Shown in pieces: positions 33,776 through 44,230 of a DNA stretch of 64,000 nucleotides. Positions within the stretch are counted from its first letter, which is position 1, and each line of letters opens with the position of its first letter. The DNA comes from Cricetomys ansorgei (taxonomy: Eukaryota > Chordata > Mammalia > Rodentia > Nesomyidae). The translations under genes were made by a program, and so were the position numbers. The notes beneath the pieces were generated by a model, which saw only the letters and a list, made by a program, of their open reading frames with translations, ran no database searches and was not told the origin of the DNA. The DNA is taken from NCBI GenBank assembly GCA_026225945.1, contig JAMJFZ010001868.1, positions 4,706,001 through 4,770,000 on the forward strand, given 5' to 3'.

Positions 33776-34295
33776 ACTTTTCTGCAAACATGTTCTGAAT
33801 TTATCATGTCATATTTTAATATCATATTTATTATGTCTAGTGAACCAGAAAAATGAGGGGTTTACTTACTGGTATTGAGATATACTTCTTGAAGGCCGTA
33901 ATGTTTTAAATAATTTTCAAGGTCAAAATTGCTTATAGAAAAAACAGTGAATTGTAGTCCCAACGATGTGTATGTTTTTATGTGTATGTTATTTATTTTG
34001 TGGTGAAGTGTACATGTTAATTTATTTTTAGCTTGATATAGACACGGCAACCCTAAGCTCATATTATTAGGGATGTCTGTTTGTTCATCTCTTCATAAGT
34101 TCAGCTACTTTGGGCTGTGCTGACAAGTGAAGCAAACCCTGGGATTGCACTCATTCACGTTTCCAGTAAGTTAGCTCAGGGAATGGTGGACAGCATGCTA
34201 ATCTTGGAGGAACAAAATCATGCTGGAAAGTATTTCCTTAGTATATGCTATATATCAAGCAAGGATTTGGCATTAATGTTCCATGCTCATTTTCA
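33776..34295. other. Unique AT-rich sequence
   Basis: No gene or repeat recognised. Frames of 66-79 codons near 33862-34356 lack domains; the second runs into the TG repeat. Confidence 0.5.
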
Positions 34296-34478
34296 TATTT
34301 TTAATATTTATTTACTATATATGTGTGTGTGTGTGTGTGTACATCATGGTGTGTGAAGGCCAGAGGACAACTAGTGGATATTCATTCTTCTTCCACCCCA
34401 TGTTTTCTAGAGATCCAACCCAGGTTGTCTGGTTTGTTGGCAAGCACCTTTAGCTGCTGAACTGTTCTCCTAGGCCTT
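34296..34478 (-). mobile_element. B3-type SINE with TG tract, antisense
   Basis: TATTTAT-type tail complement, a (TG) run at 34320-34340, GTGTGAAGGCCAGAGGACAAC, TTCTTCCACCCCATG, AGAGATCCAACCCAGGTTG, GGCAAGCACCTTTAGCTGC, TGAACTGTTCTCCTAGGCC. This is the reverse complement of the rodent tRNA-derived family with head GGC...CAGCTGAG. Confidence 0.88.
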
Positions 34479-34828
34479 TTCAAGATCATTTTGTTCTCAT
34501 AAATTTTCGAGTTGGAGTCTAAGATTATATCCTGGCCACTTTGAAAAGGTAAATGTTTTGATGCAAATGAGTAAATAAATCTTGATTGAAATAAGATCAA
34601 GAGTCAATAAATTATCCACAGGATTGAGTAATGAAGATCGGGGTAGAACAGAATAATGATCATAAATTGAAAACAGGACTGAATTTATAATGTGTGGACC
34701 CACCATAGACTATTTGATGCATTATTTAAAAATTAGACAAACAGCAGAAGAACATTAAACCAAGCATGACGCCTTAGTAGACACAGGCCCTGTGTAACTC
34801 TATAGTAAGCATGGGCACAATGTCTGCT
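34479..34828. other. Unique sequence
   Basis: No gene or repeat recognised. Confidence 0.5.
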
Positions 34829-35147
34829 GTCTTAGTCCAGTCACACTGCAAGAACATGAAGCGCATACTGCGCACTTTAAACAACGTATATTTACTTCCC
34901 AAATCCCTGGAGATTAGCATGTGTGAGATCTGCAACAGCATGATGTGCTGGTAAGGCTCCTCTTCCTAAGTGGAAGATGGGGTTGATGTGTTTACATGGC
35001 AAAGAAAACGGAAGAAACAACCTTATATCTCTTCCTGAGGATGCCACACTCATGATGTAATTGCTTCTAAGGACTCACCGTACAAATATCAACTAATCTG
35101 TGGTTAGGATTTCTGTGTATGGATATTTGGGCTGGGATGGCAGCAAA
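34829..35147 (-). mobile_element. MLT1 LTR, antisense
   Basis: GTCTTAGTCCAGTCACACTGC, CTTTAAACAACGTATATTTAC, TCCTCTTCCTAAGTGGAAGATG, TTTACATGGCAAAGAAAACG, TATCTCTTCCTGAGG...GCCACACTCATGATG, ACTCACCGTACAAATATCA, GGTTAGGATTTCTG follow MLT1 in reverse complement. Confidence 0.78.
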
Positions 35148-36779
35148 TATCTTACCTGAAAAATCAATGTTGATTGTCAGTGTTCAGATATTGTGAAAGA
35201 AGTTGGATGATTTGACCTTTAGGTCCTCTTTGTGACTTGCTGGGATAAATATCACTGCTGAAGCAGAATGGAAACATAAAAGACATCATGCAATCTGCCC
35301 AGTGTTTAAATGAAGGCCATATCATCTATGATTGTGCATGTAAGACCTAGCATGTAATGTATTAACCATAAGCAATGTCAGAACAAACCTAGTTCTCCAG
35401 AAGTCTAGTTCAGACTTCATTCTAATGTACCAGGCTAACTTTATAAATATGAAATTGTTGCTGAAGTTTACTGCTTCAGGTAGACATTGCAAATGGGGCC
35501 AAGGGAGAAGTAACATGTTGTCTGGAGAAGATATGACAAATGCTTCACTCCAAGCATAGATTTACAATAACTAAACATGTAGAAGTAGAACTCCTGCACG
35601 TAAGAATAAATATTTTCAATTTGTTTCGAATAATCAAGCCATTTAAGATATGTGTTTCTTTCTACATGTGTGGGGTGATAGTCTGATACCAGGGGCCTCC
35701 TGATTCATGGTAGCCCTCACAACCAAGAGGGTCAGTCCTCCCCAGTGGTTCATCCCCTTCAGCCTCTCCAAGCGCCCCCCCCCCCCATCAACTCTGTTTT
35801 GTCTTTATGTTATCTGCCTTGTCCTTGCCTCAATAAGACTTTTGATATCTACCTAAATATTAAATCTTTATTAGTCCTGTAGGGGACTTGTTTCTCCCTT
35901 TCTCTTTTTCAAAAACAGAAAGTGAAAGGTTTCATGTACACTTAAGACTATAAAATGAAATGATCCTTTTGATGGAATGCTTATTTGCAATTAGATATAG
36001 TGTTAAAGTAATTGAATGATGTTTGGTAATTATACTGTCATAAAACCAGGAATGCTACCTACTTCTGCTACTTGAGATTGTGCATGATGTCTGTATACAT
36101 GTATACCTTACTTGGATTTTTCCGTTTTGGGGATTGTCTATAAACATTTCTTCTGAATAATAACTGAAAGTAGAACTTAGGCCTCCATAATATCCAGTTT
36201 TTTGCATATGCCCTTGGCCCTTTCTCCACACCAATTCCCTATTGAGAAGGAGAATGTGGAGATCTAATTGAATGTCTGGGCACATTCTTGTTTTTACTGA
36301 TGCACAAGTCCCCATGGTCTGTCTGTAACATTGTCCTGCAAGTAGCACATATTTAGCAGAGGCATGTCCGACTCCCTGCTGTAATCAACCCTCTAGAGAA
36401 ATTTAATTTTTAATTAAGTGAAGCACAGTGTTTACTTTTGCTCTAGAGCTGATTAATCAGAACTTTGCTATTTGTGTTGCAAAAATGGGGATAAATTAAC
36501 TCTACCTTTAATTAGACAAGGGGGAATTTATTTCTCTGTCTTATGTCTACTCAAAGCAAAAACACTTCCCTGAAACCAAGAGAAATGGTGATTAAAATAT
36601 TCCACAGCAAGTGGTTCAGGGTTTTGTTTTCTGACTATTAATATGTTGAGTTGTGGATTCTGGATTGTATATTTATTAAACCCCTTATCTTGTAAAGATT
36701 GTTTATTTATTATTTTAGTACTCAGAATTGTTATTTTATTTAATTTTATACAAATGCCATAGCAGTTTATAAAGATGTG
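35148..36779. other. Repeat-poor sequence with possible conserved noncoding element
   Basis: No gene recognised in 1.6 kb. It includes a run of 12 C near 35776. 36380-36680 is repeat-free with homeodomain-like words (TTTAATTTTTAATTAAG and the perfect 12-bp palindrome CTGATTAATCAG at 36449-36460). A 97-codon minus-strand frame (36055-36348) has no domain. Confidence 0.4.
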
Positions 36780-37219
36780 GTAATGTATAACACTTTGTTA
36801 ATGTACTCACTGAATAATGATTAAATAAGGTTAATTGACAGAACCATCACCTCAAATATTTTTATTGTTTGTGGTGAGAGCATTTAAAATCTTCTAGCTA
36901 TTGAAGAATTTACATAACCTTCAATTATGTTCACTCTTTTCTTCAAAAGAACACCAGCGTTTATTCTTCCTAGCTCACCATAGTTCTCCACCTGTTGACT
37001 TACATCTGCTTGTGTTTCCTACTCTCCATCCATTTCCACTTCTGTTAATTAATCACTATTTGATTCCATGTTTCTGTAAGATTAAATTTTTAATATTCTA
37101 TTTTCAATATTCAATATGAATGAGGTCACCCATTTTTGTCTTTCTGGGCCTGGCTTATTTCATAAATTCAGCCATTTTTACAGTTAAATAGTACCTCATT
37201 CCATGGTGTGTGTGTATGT

Positions 37220-37265
<46 letters not shown>

Positions 37266-38002
37266 GCCTATTCATTTACTGATGGCTATTTAGTCTGATT
37301 CCATGTCGTGGCCATTGTGAGTGGAAGTATGTGGGTATACTGATGTGTCTTTTAGACAGACTGATATATACCAGTAGTGGGCTTGTAGCATTGTTTGTTT
37401 ATTCTGTTTTTAATTTTTTGAGAATCATCTATAATGTTCCATCATAGTAGCACTAAGTTACCCTTCTATTCCTACCAACAATTTGTGGGTGTTTCCTTTT
37501 ACCCACACCCTTGCCTACAATTATTTTTTATTTATTTATTTGTCCTTTTAGCATTAGTTTCTTAACAGTAGTATGTCGTACCTCATTATGGTTTTGCTTT
37601 GCATTTCTTTAATATTTCATGTTTTGAACAATTTTTGCGTACCTGTTTGTACATTGTATGTCTTTTTATGAGAAATATTTATTCATGTCTCTTGCTCTCT
37701 TCTAAATATATCACTGTATTGGTGTATTGAGTTGGTTGCGTTCCTTTTACATCTAGTCATTAACCCCCTCAACAGATGAATATATTTCAATTCTTTAGTC
37801 AGCATTTCTTTTTGTTAACGATTTCTTCTTTAGTACAGAAACTATTCAGTTTGATGTAATCATGTTTGTTATTCTTGCCTGCGTTTTTGAGGTCTTACCT
37901 GAAACATCCTTTCGTAACCCAATGCCAGAAAGGACTTTCCCTATATTTTCCTTTAGTGGTTTAATAATTTTAGGTCTTAACAATTTTCTTATTTCATTAG
38001 TA
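36780..38002 (-). mobile_element. L1M 3'UTR and ORF2 C-terminal remnant, antisense
   Basis: 1.2 kb in reverse complement: ACCATCACCTCAAATATTTT, GTGGTGAGAGCATTTAAAATC, TTTGTCTTTCTGGGCCTGGC, CATTTACTGATGGCTATTTAG, GTGGCCATTGTGAGTGG, CCTACCAACAATTTGTGGG, TACCTCATTATGGTTTTGC, CTTTAGTACAGAAACTATTCAG, and at 37920-37990 TGCCAGAAAGGACTTTCCC...TTTTCCTTTAGTGG, which is the antisense of the L1 ORF2 C-terminal region. The coding part is broken. Confidence 0.88.
37206..37263. repeat. (GT)n microsatellite
   Basis: About 58 bases with TATGTAAG interruption near 37216, lying inside the antisense L1M. Confidence 0.95.
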
Positions 38003-38340
38003 AACTAGAGCTGTCCTAACCCATCCCCCTAAGAAATACAGACTGGGTAACTACAAATACAAGCATTCAATTTCACAGTTTGGAGTCTCGGGATGCTGAC
38101 AGATATGCTCCCTGTAGCCAGTTGAGTGTTTATATTTGTTGTGTCCTTATATGGTGAAGAGAGAGCTAGTTCTCCTCTCTTATAAGGACACTGATCCTAT
38201 TAGGATGAGGCCTCATAGCTTCATTTTATCCTAGTTATTTACCTTTAGAGACCCTATCTTCAAAGGTGTTCCTACTGGATGTCTGGGTTTCAGCATTTCA
38301 ATTCAGAGGGTATGTGATTGAGTCCTTAGCAATCATGTGA
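38003..38340 (-). mobile_element. MLT1 LTR, antisense
   Basis: ACAGACTGGGTAACTACAAA, TTTCACAGTTTGGAGTCTCG, TTGTGTCCTTATATGGTGAAG, CTCTTATAAGGACACTGATCC, GGATGAGGCCTCATAGC, CTATCTTCAAAGGTGTTCC, GGGTTTCAGCATTTCAATTC. Each block matches MLT1 in reverse complement. Confidence 0.88.
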
Positions 38341-41300
38341 GACTTCCTATTCCTTAAGCCACTTGTTTTTTTTATCTGTTTTTAAAGGCTAGAGATTTTA
38401 AAGTGAATGGAGATCTCCCAGGTAAACATAATTTGTTTTTCTATCACAATGTGTTGAATTTTGAGAGGTGACCTGGGACCTTTTCTCTGGTAACCCAGAT
38501 GCTGTTAGTGCTGTCTGTCTGTCATCTAGGCCTCTTTTTTCTCCCCTAGCTTTTTTCCTTTTTGTTCACTGTGACAAAACTACCAGATGCCCAATAAACA
38601 TCTATGTCTTCTGACAATAAAGAAAAGCTCTGAGCACTGAGGAATAAACTAAATCTGTATTTCAAACTGTCCCTTCTTCCCCTAGACTACGTAGCTGAAA
38701 TCCTGAACATGAAGCTTTCAACAAAAGATAATCTCATAAACCAAGTACTGATTTTAATAATAACTTTTGGAAACCTTTTTGTTTAGCCATAAAGTATATT
38801 TCCCAGAGAATATTTTCTAGCAATGAAAGCATCTTATGGCATGAACAATCTCTTTACATTTACATGAAAACCCCATGCACTCACAACTATTTTATTTATT
38901 TTATTTTAGCAAATAAAAGCACAAAGCAAATGGAAGTGTTCTCTTGCCAAATTTACACATTTTTTTTAAGGTAAAAGAGCTTCAAATACAGCACAATACT
39001 CCCCATGCTAGAGGAAGTATTTAATATGATCTTCAAAGTTTAAAAATATAGTTTTTAGACTTTCTAAAGCACTCACAAGTTTTCTATATTGCTTTTAAAT
39101 AAATGTACTACATGTTCCCATCTTGTAGAACTCTAATACACTGACCAGCATCAGTAAGCAGTGGTATGTTTGTCTGCTTCTTACTCAAGTCTGGTCCTCT
39201 GCTTCATTCATGGCCTCTTTCTGACCGCACTACATTTGACTGTCCTGCTGTAGTATCTATCTCCTATTCTTCAGTTTCATGGGACTTTATGACCTCATCA
39301 AGCTTTTATGTAAAGTCCAGAGACAATGCTGTAATAATTTTAGAGACTTTTTTTCAATACAAAAGGATTTTCTGACCTGAATTATAAGACCCGATTCATT
39401 TGTTGAGAATTCACTGAGAGAGTCAGGAAGAGCTAGTAGCTTGGACTTTCTCCAGGAATAGTAAACTTGCATGCTCTTTTGCACACTGGTGGGTAGACTG
39501 AAATAAACTACCCCAAACCAATAATGTGAAGCCTGTTTTCTAGACAAAAAGTGGACCCTTCAGTCTTAAGAAGCAATTGTGAGAGAATCTGTTCATTTAA
39601 TAATCAGTTTTGATGTAAGACACCATTGTAATTCTCTATGTTCAATGTACTTTTTCACATCTCAGAGACATCCAACCTGATTGACAGTAGAAGTAATATT
39701 TTATATGAGAGAAAGAAGAAGTGCAGTCATCTAAAGGCATTTTAGAGTACTGGGAGGACAATTTTTTTTATTACTAGTGATATTTAAATGATAGAATGTA
39801 TGTGTGGGTATATACATCCATATTGTAAAATAATGGTATAAAACATTTGTGTTTATTTTAGACTATCTTAATTTGAATATCTGTTTTATTTGATCACTAG
39901 TTATGACCAAGCTTTTGTTAGAGTAAAATTTCTATTATCAATGTATAGGCTATCCATAAATCCTAGTCTAACTTATATTTGCCAGATTTTCAGTATCTTT
40001 CTTATGAGTAGGCAGAGAATAGACACCATACATTAAATCATCTCACTTAGAAGAAAATAAGGAATATGAATCATAGAAATTATATAGAAAATGGCTACTC
40101 CAAACTACAATAGATCTCTTCTGTTTTGGATAATTTTTGCCTTTGTCTTTTGGTTATAAATATTTTAATGAGGAGTATAAGCTATATTACGAGGCAGCTG
40201 TAAGCCAGAATAGTATATAGAACAATGTTTTACCTTTTAAAGACGTTGGTCGTGGCATCTAACCATGATGAAACATCACCACAATTGCTCAGTGATTTGA
40301 AAGAGGAGATATTTGTTAGAGATGGTAGGCTTTACAAGGGTAGCTTTACATTGCATTTTTGCTTTACAATGCAAAAATCAGAAATAAAACTATGTAATCT
40401 TTTATTTTTCTTTCTTATTTTCTCTGTCCTAAATGTAACCTGTGTTTGGTAGACATGCTGTTAATAATTCATTTTGATTGCTAGTAAAGGCAGAAGTCAC
40501 ATCAAGTCCGTATTTGAGGACTTCTGAGTGACAGATGTAGTTCAATTGCCTGGGAATCTAAATTGATTCTGTAATGTAATTGCTGGAAGATCAAAAATGA
40601 GGACAATGATTTATGTACATACGCAACTTCTTTCAATTCTATGTCCATCATTTCAATGAGACAGAAACATGAAAAGTTGTCAAATGCATGCTGGCACTTT
40701 TCCAGGCTACGTAGATCATGTGACTTTGGTAGGATTATTTTGTGTTAAAATTCTTTATTAAGAATGCTGAAATCTGAATACTCTTATTACTGGTAAAATA
40801 ATAATATTGATAAATGTATAATCATAAATCAAAATGACTGGAAGTTTCTAGTCAAAACTCATTACAGACATTAATATTTATGTATCTGGATAGTAAATAT
40901 TCTCTGTGTACATTAATGTTTTATGACTAATTTAGAAAGCAGCATTTGCAAGTTTTGGTGGCATGCATCTCTCCTCTGGGAGCATTAACTAGACCAGATT
41001 TTGCAGATCTACAAATTGAAGATCAAATTGGAATAACACCCCTGGTGACATTTGTAAGATACTGTGTGATTCCCCTTTATATACTCAAGGAAATAATAAC
41101 CCGAAACATCAAGAAAATCAGGAGATTTAGGAAATAAAATGAGCTATCAGACTGAAAGGAATGTGGACCTTCCTGATTCAGAAATGAAACCAACCAGTGC
41201 TTTCTTTTACACTGTTATTCTATATCTTTGCAGAATCCTCAAAAGGTTACCTTTTGATGAAAATAGATTGTCTCAAGTGCTGGTTATTGACACAGAATCC

Positions 41301-41746
41301 CTTTGTGGGTGTAGCACTTGAAGACTTACAGAAAACTTCATTACTACTATAAAAGTTGCAGGGAGAACACATTTCTGAATTCACAAGACTCTTGCCCGAT
41401 CTTGGGGCTAAGCAGAACCACTAGGTAAAGGGTGAAATTATAGAATACACAAAATCTCATTACAGGAAGACTATTATTAGGTAATAAGCAGATTCACAGC
41501 ATCCACTCAACCTCAGTGTGCGTGCTTTCTAAAGAGTCTTTTTATACCCAATGGGATGAATGCATTTGTCACATATCCAATGTGAAGAGTAGATGTGATG
41601 GCTTATATCAATATGCTGATGGATGTCACTTCTGGCCGAATATGAGCCTTTTACATAAACACCATCTTTACCTCTACTTGAAGGGTCTATGTGTGATAGG
41701 GATTGTGCTTTGGAAGTTGAGTGTATTTTATTATCAATTTTGGAAG

Positions 41747-41748
<2 letters not shown>
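38341..41748. other. Unique AT-rich sequence, 3.4 kb
   Basis: Longest stretch without a recognisable repeat. No gene seen: frames of 60-86 codons (39166, 39287, 40225, 40946, 41139) lack domains and do not line up as exons. It may hold conserved noncoding elements, but I see nothing decisive. Confidence 0.45.

Positions 41749-41790
<42 letters not shown>
41749..41790. repeat. (AT)n microsatellite
   Basis: Pure AT run of 42 bases, continuing without break into an AG run. Confidence 0.97.

Positions 41791-41842
<52 letters not shown>
41791..41842. repeat. (AG)n microsatellite
   Basis: Pure AG run of about 51 bases. With the preceding AT run it creates frames of up to 127 codons in four registers (Ile-Tyr, Arg-Glu, Leu-Ser repeats). 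None is a gene. Confidence 0.97.
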
Positions 41843-41844
<2 letters not shown>

Positions 41845-42194
41845 GTAATACAGAAATGCTTATCAAATGGTATCTGTGCACATGATGTGTCTTCTGGGAA
41901 CATACAACGCATCCTGGCTGTTCTCTTAGGTGTGCTGGGCTACAGACATTCATTAGAGATGCCCTAGTGTTGTTCTTCTCACTTAGGAAAAAGATGAGGA
42001 TAATCACCTTTTTTCTTCCATGTGGCTATTGGTGCACGAGGTGTGAAGAAAAATGCTGGATTGAAGGAAGCATCAACCTCAGCTCAGTACTTAATGTCTC
42101 AGAAGAGCCCTGTGGTTAGTTATTCTGTGTGGTAATCACAGATGCAATTATCTCTGCATTGATTTTTTCAAATGAGCAATGATAGCTACGTGAC
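41843..42194. other. Unique sequence
   Basis: No gene or repeat recognised. Its last bases, GTGAC (42190-42194), are the left flank of the next LTR. Confidence 0.5.
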
Positions 42195-42645
42195 TGCTGT
42201 GGCTTGAATCTGAAATGTCATCTCAAAGGCTCATGAGTCACCAGCTGATCAGATTCAGGAATTGATTAAATAGTGTGGGCTCTAACTTCACTGATGGACT
42301 ATTAGGAGAAGTGATGGAAACAGGATGTGAAAGAAGCTGGAAGAAGCAGCTCTCTCTCTTTCTATTTCTCTCTGTCCCCCTCATTCCTTCCTCCTTTTCT
42401 CCATGTTTCTTCCATCCTTCCCTTATTCTACCTCTCCCAGCCACCACAGACTAAGCATCTCTGCTCCATTATTTTCGCTGCCACTGTCCCCCATGATATT
42501 GCTGTGCCTCTTCACAGGTCCACAGCAATGTGGCCAAGTAAGTATGGACTGAAATCTCTGAAGGCATGAGCCAAAATAAATCTTTTATCACTTTAAGTTC
42601 CTTAATCCGTTATTTTGCAAGATCCATAGAGAGGTATTGAATACA
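42195..42645 (+). mobile_element. MaLR LTR (MT/MTD-like)
   Basis: Head TGCTGTGGCTTGAATCTGAA, CTCAAAGGCTCATGAGTC, CACTGATGGACTATTAGGAG, a polypyrimidine U3/R part, GCAATGTGGCCAAGTAAG, TATGGACTGAAATCTCTGAAGG, GAGCCAAAATAAATCTTT (polyadenylation signal), end GGTATTGAATACA. Flanks GTGAC and GTGGA are consistent with a decayed 5-bp target duplication. Confidence 0.83.
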
Positions 42646-42702
42646 GTGGATTTTTATTGTATGATTATACCTTGGAAAGAATAGTAAAAAAATACCAGTT
42701 AT

Positions 42703-42914
42703 GTCTGTGTCTATGTGTGGTTATACATGCAGATGCCTGTAGAGTGCAGAGGTGTTGGAGTCCCAGCTGGAGCCAGAATTATAGTCAGTTTTCAGATGCC
42801 CAATGTGAATCCTGGGAATTAGACCAGCTGCCCAATGTGGATGCTGGGAATTAAACTGGGGTCCTCAGCAATTGTGGTATATTCTCTTAATTTACTGATC
42901 TGACTTTTCAGCCC
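42703..42914 (-). mobile_element. B3-type SINE with internal duplication, antisense
   Basis: GTTATACATGCAGATGCCTG, TAGAGTGCAGAGGTGTTGG, AGCTGGAGCCAGAATTATAGTC, AATGTGGATGCTGGGAATTAAAC, TGGGGTCCTCAGCAATTG, CTTTTCAGCCC. A 32-bp unit beginning GCCCAATGTG occurs twice in tandem (42798-42829 and 42830-42861), which a normal B3 does not have. Confidence 0.87.
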
Positions 42915-43548
42915 ATAATAACCCTTTTGATATGAGAAGTATAGTATCTAATAATTAATTCTTTTTGTATGTCATCTGGCCTCAAACACAGAAAATGTAC
43001 AGTACATAGGTAATCAGCTATCACCTGTTCAGTTTATTTCTTCCTATAGGAGAGGGCCCAGACTTTTTACCTATGAATAACTGCAGGTAGAGAATAAACA
43101 GTCTGGAGGTGCTAATGAAGAGGGTGAGACAGATCTATAATATCACATGCCCAAAGCCTTAAGTATCATACTATTTGTATGTAAACATCTTTCAAGTTTG
43201 AATTTATGTAAGTATTTAAAATCTAATTTCCAACATAAAAATAAACACAAAATTATGAAGCATAAATACTAGCAGAAACTCTGATAAATTTATCATGTAT
43301 ATAAATAATTATTTGGGGTTTATATTATGATTAGGAAAATGTACATAGCTATGACTTACTCCGAGAGAATAGTAAAATACTTTGCAGACTTTTTTTTTAA
43401 ATATCATAAATTGTTGGAGAACATGTTTACTAGTTACATAGTCTCAATTTTCAGAATATTAGCATCCAAATGAAAATGTTCAGGTCTATTAAAATGTTCC
43501 AATTTCTAAGACCTAAACCTCTGTATGAAAATTTGTTTTTGTGCCACC
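42915..43548. other. Unique AT-rich sequence
   Basis: No gene or repeat recognised. Confidence 0.5.
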
Positions 43549-43606
43549 CATTCATTCTACATGAATATTTATTGAGTGCCTGAACTCTTTACAATGTGGA
43601 GAAAAT
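43549..43606 (-). mobile_element. LINE-2 3' tip, antisense
   Basis: CCATTCATTCTACATGAATATTTATTGAGTGCCTG is the reverse complement of the L2 terminus (GGCACTCAATAAATATT...GAATGAATG). Confidence 0.55.
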
Positions 43607-43914
43607 GAGTTCCAAAGTCCACGGTTATAGTTTACAGAGCCTCCAAATTGTCTTCCCGCTGAAAGCAGAACTTAGTGCAGCTAGAAAAGAAAGCTACCTG
43701 AAGGGCAGCAGTGCTGTGGTCTTACATGATTGGCCTCGTGCAGCTCTCCAACCTCACGGGTGTGTTATTTGCCATAGGCTATAGCCTATGTAGGTCCAGT
43801 GAAACTTCCAGCTTCTCATGTGGTCACGCATTTCTACTCTGAGCCTTTGCATGGGCAATTGTCCTAATGCTTCTCGGTTTCTATGAAAATGCCTCTTCTC
43901 ACAAGTTCTACCCT
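43607..43914. other. Unique sequence
   Basis: No gene recognised. Opposing frames of 62-71 codons lack domains. The perfect 16-bp palindrome ATAGGCTATAGCCTAT (43774-43789) is the only structural curiosity. Confidence 0.5.
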
Positions 43915-44230
43915 TGTCATGGTTTAGATACAGTTTCCCAAAATCTATGTGCTGGAAGCTTAGGGCCATTTTGGTGATGTTTGGGGGCGAGACCTGTAAG
44001 AGTTAGGGCCTAATGAGAGAACTCTAGGCCCACTGGTGGCATTCCTTCAGGATGGGTTTTGGGGCCTAGAATCTCTGATTGCTTTGCAATGTGATTTTTT
44101 TCCTGTGTACTTTTCACAAGGTATGATGTAGTCCGGACCAGAGTCGGTCAATTCCATCGTACCATTTAAACTTCCCATCTGTGACCCTGCTTCAGGTATT
44201 TATTTCACTGTAGTATGCACATGAACTAGC
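43915..44230 (+). mobile_element. MaLR LTR (MST/MLT1-like), diverged
   Basis: Head TCATGGTTTAGATACAG, TTTCCCAAAATCTATGTGCTGG, GGGCGAGACCTGTAAGAG, TTAGGGCCTAATGAGAGAAC, CACTGGTGGCATTCC. The 3' half is less convincing and the end is approximate. Confidence 0.6.

Noticed and set aside
41516..42007. Four frames of 92-127 codons
   Set aside because: All are driven by the (AT)n-(AG)n compound microsatellite.
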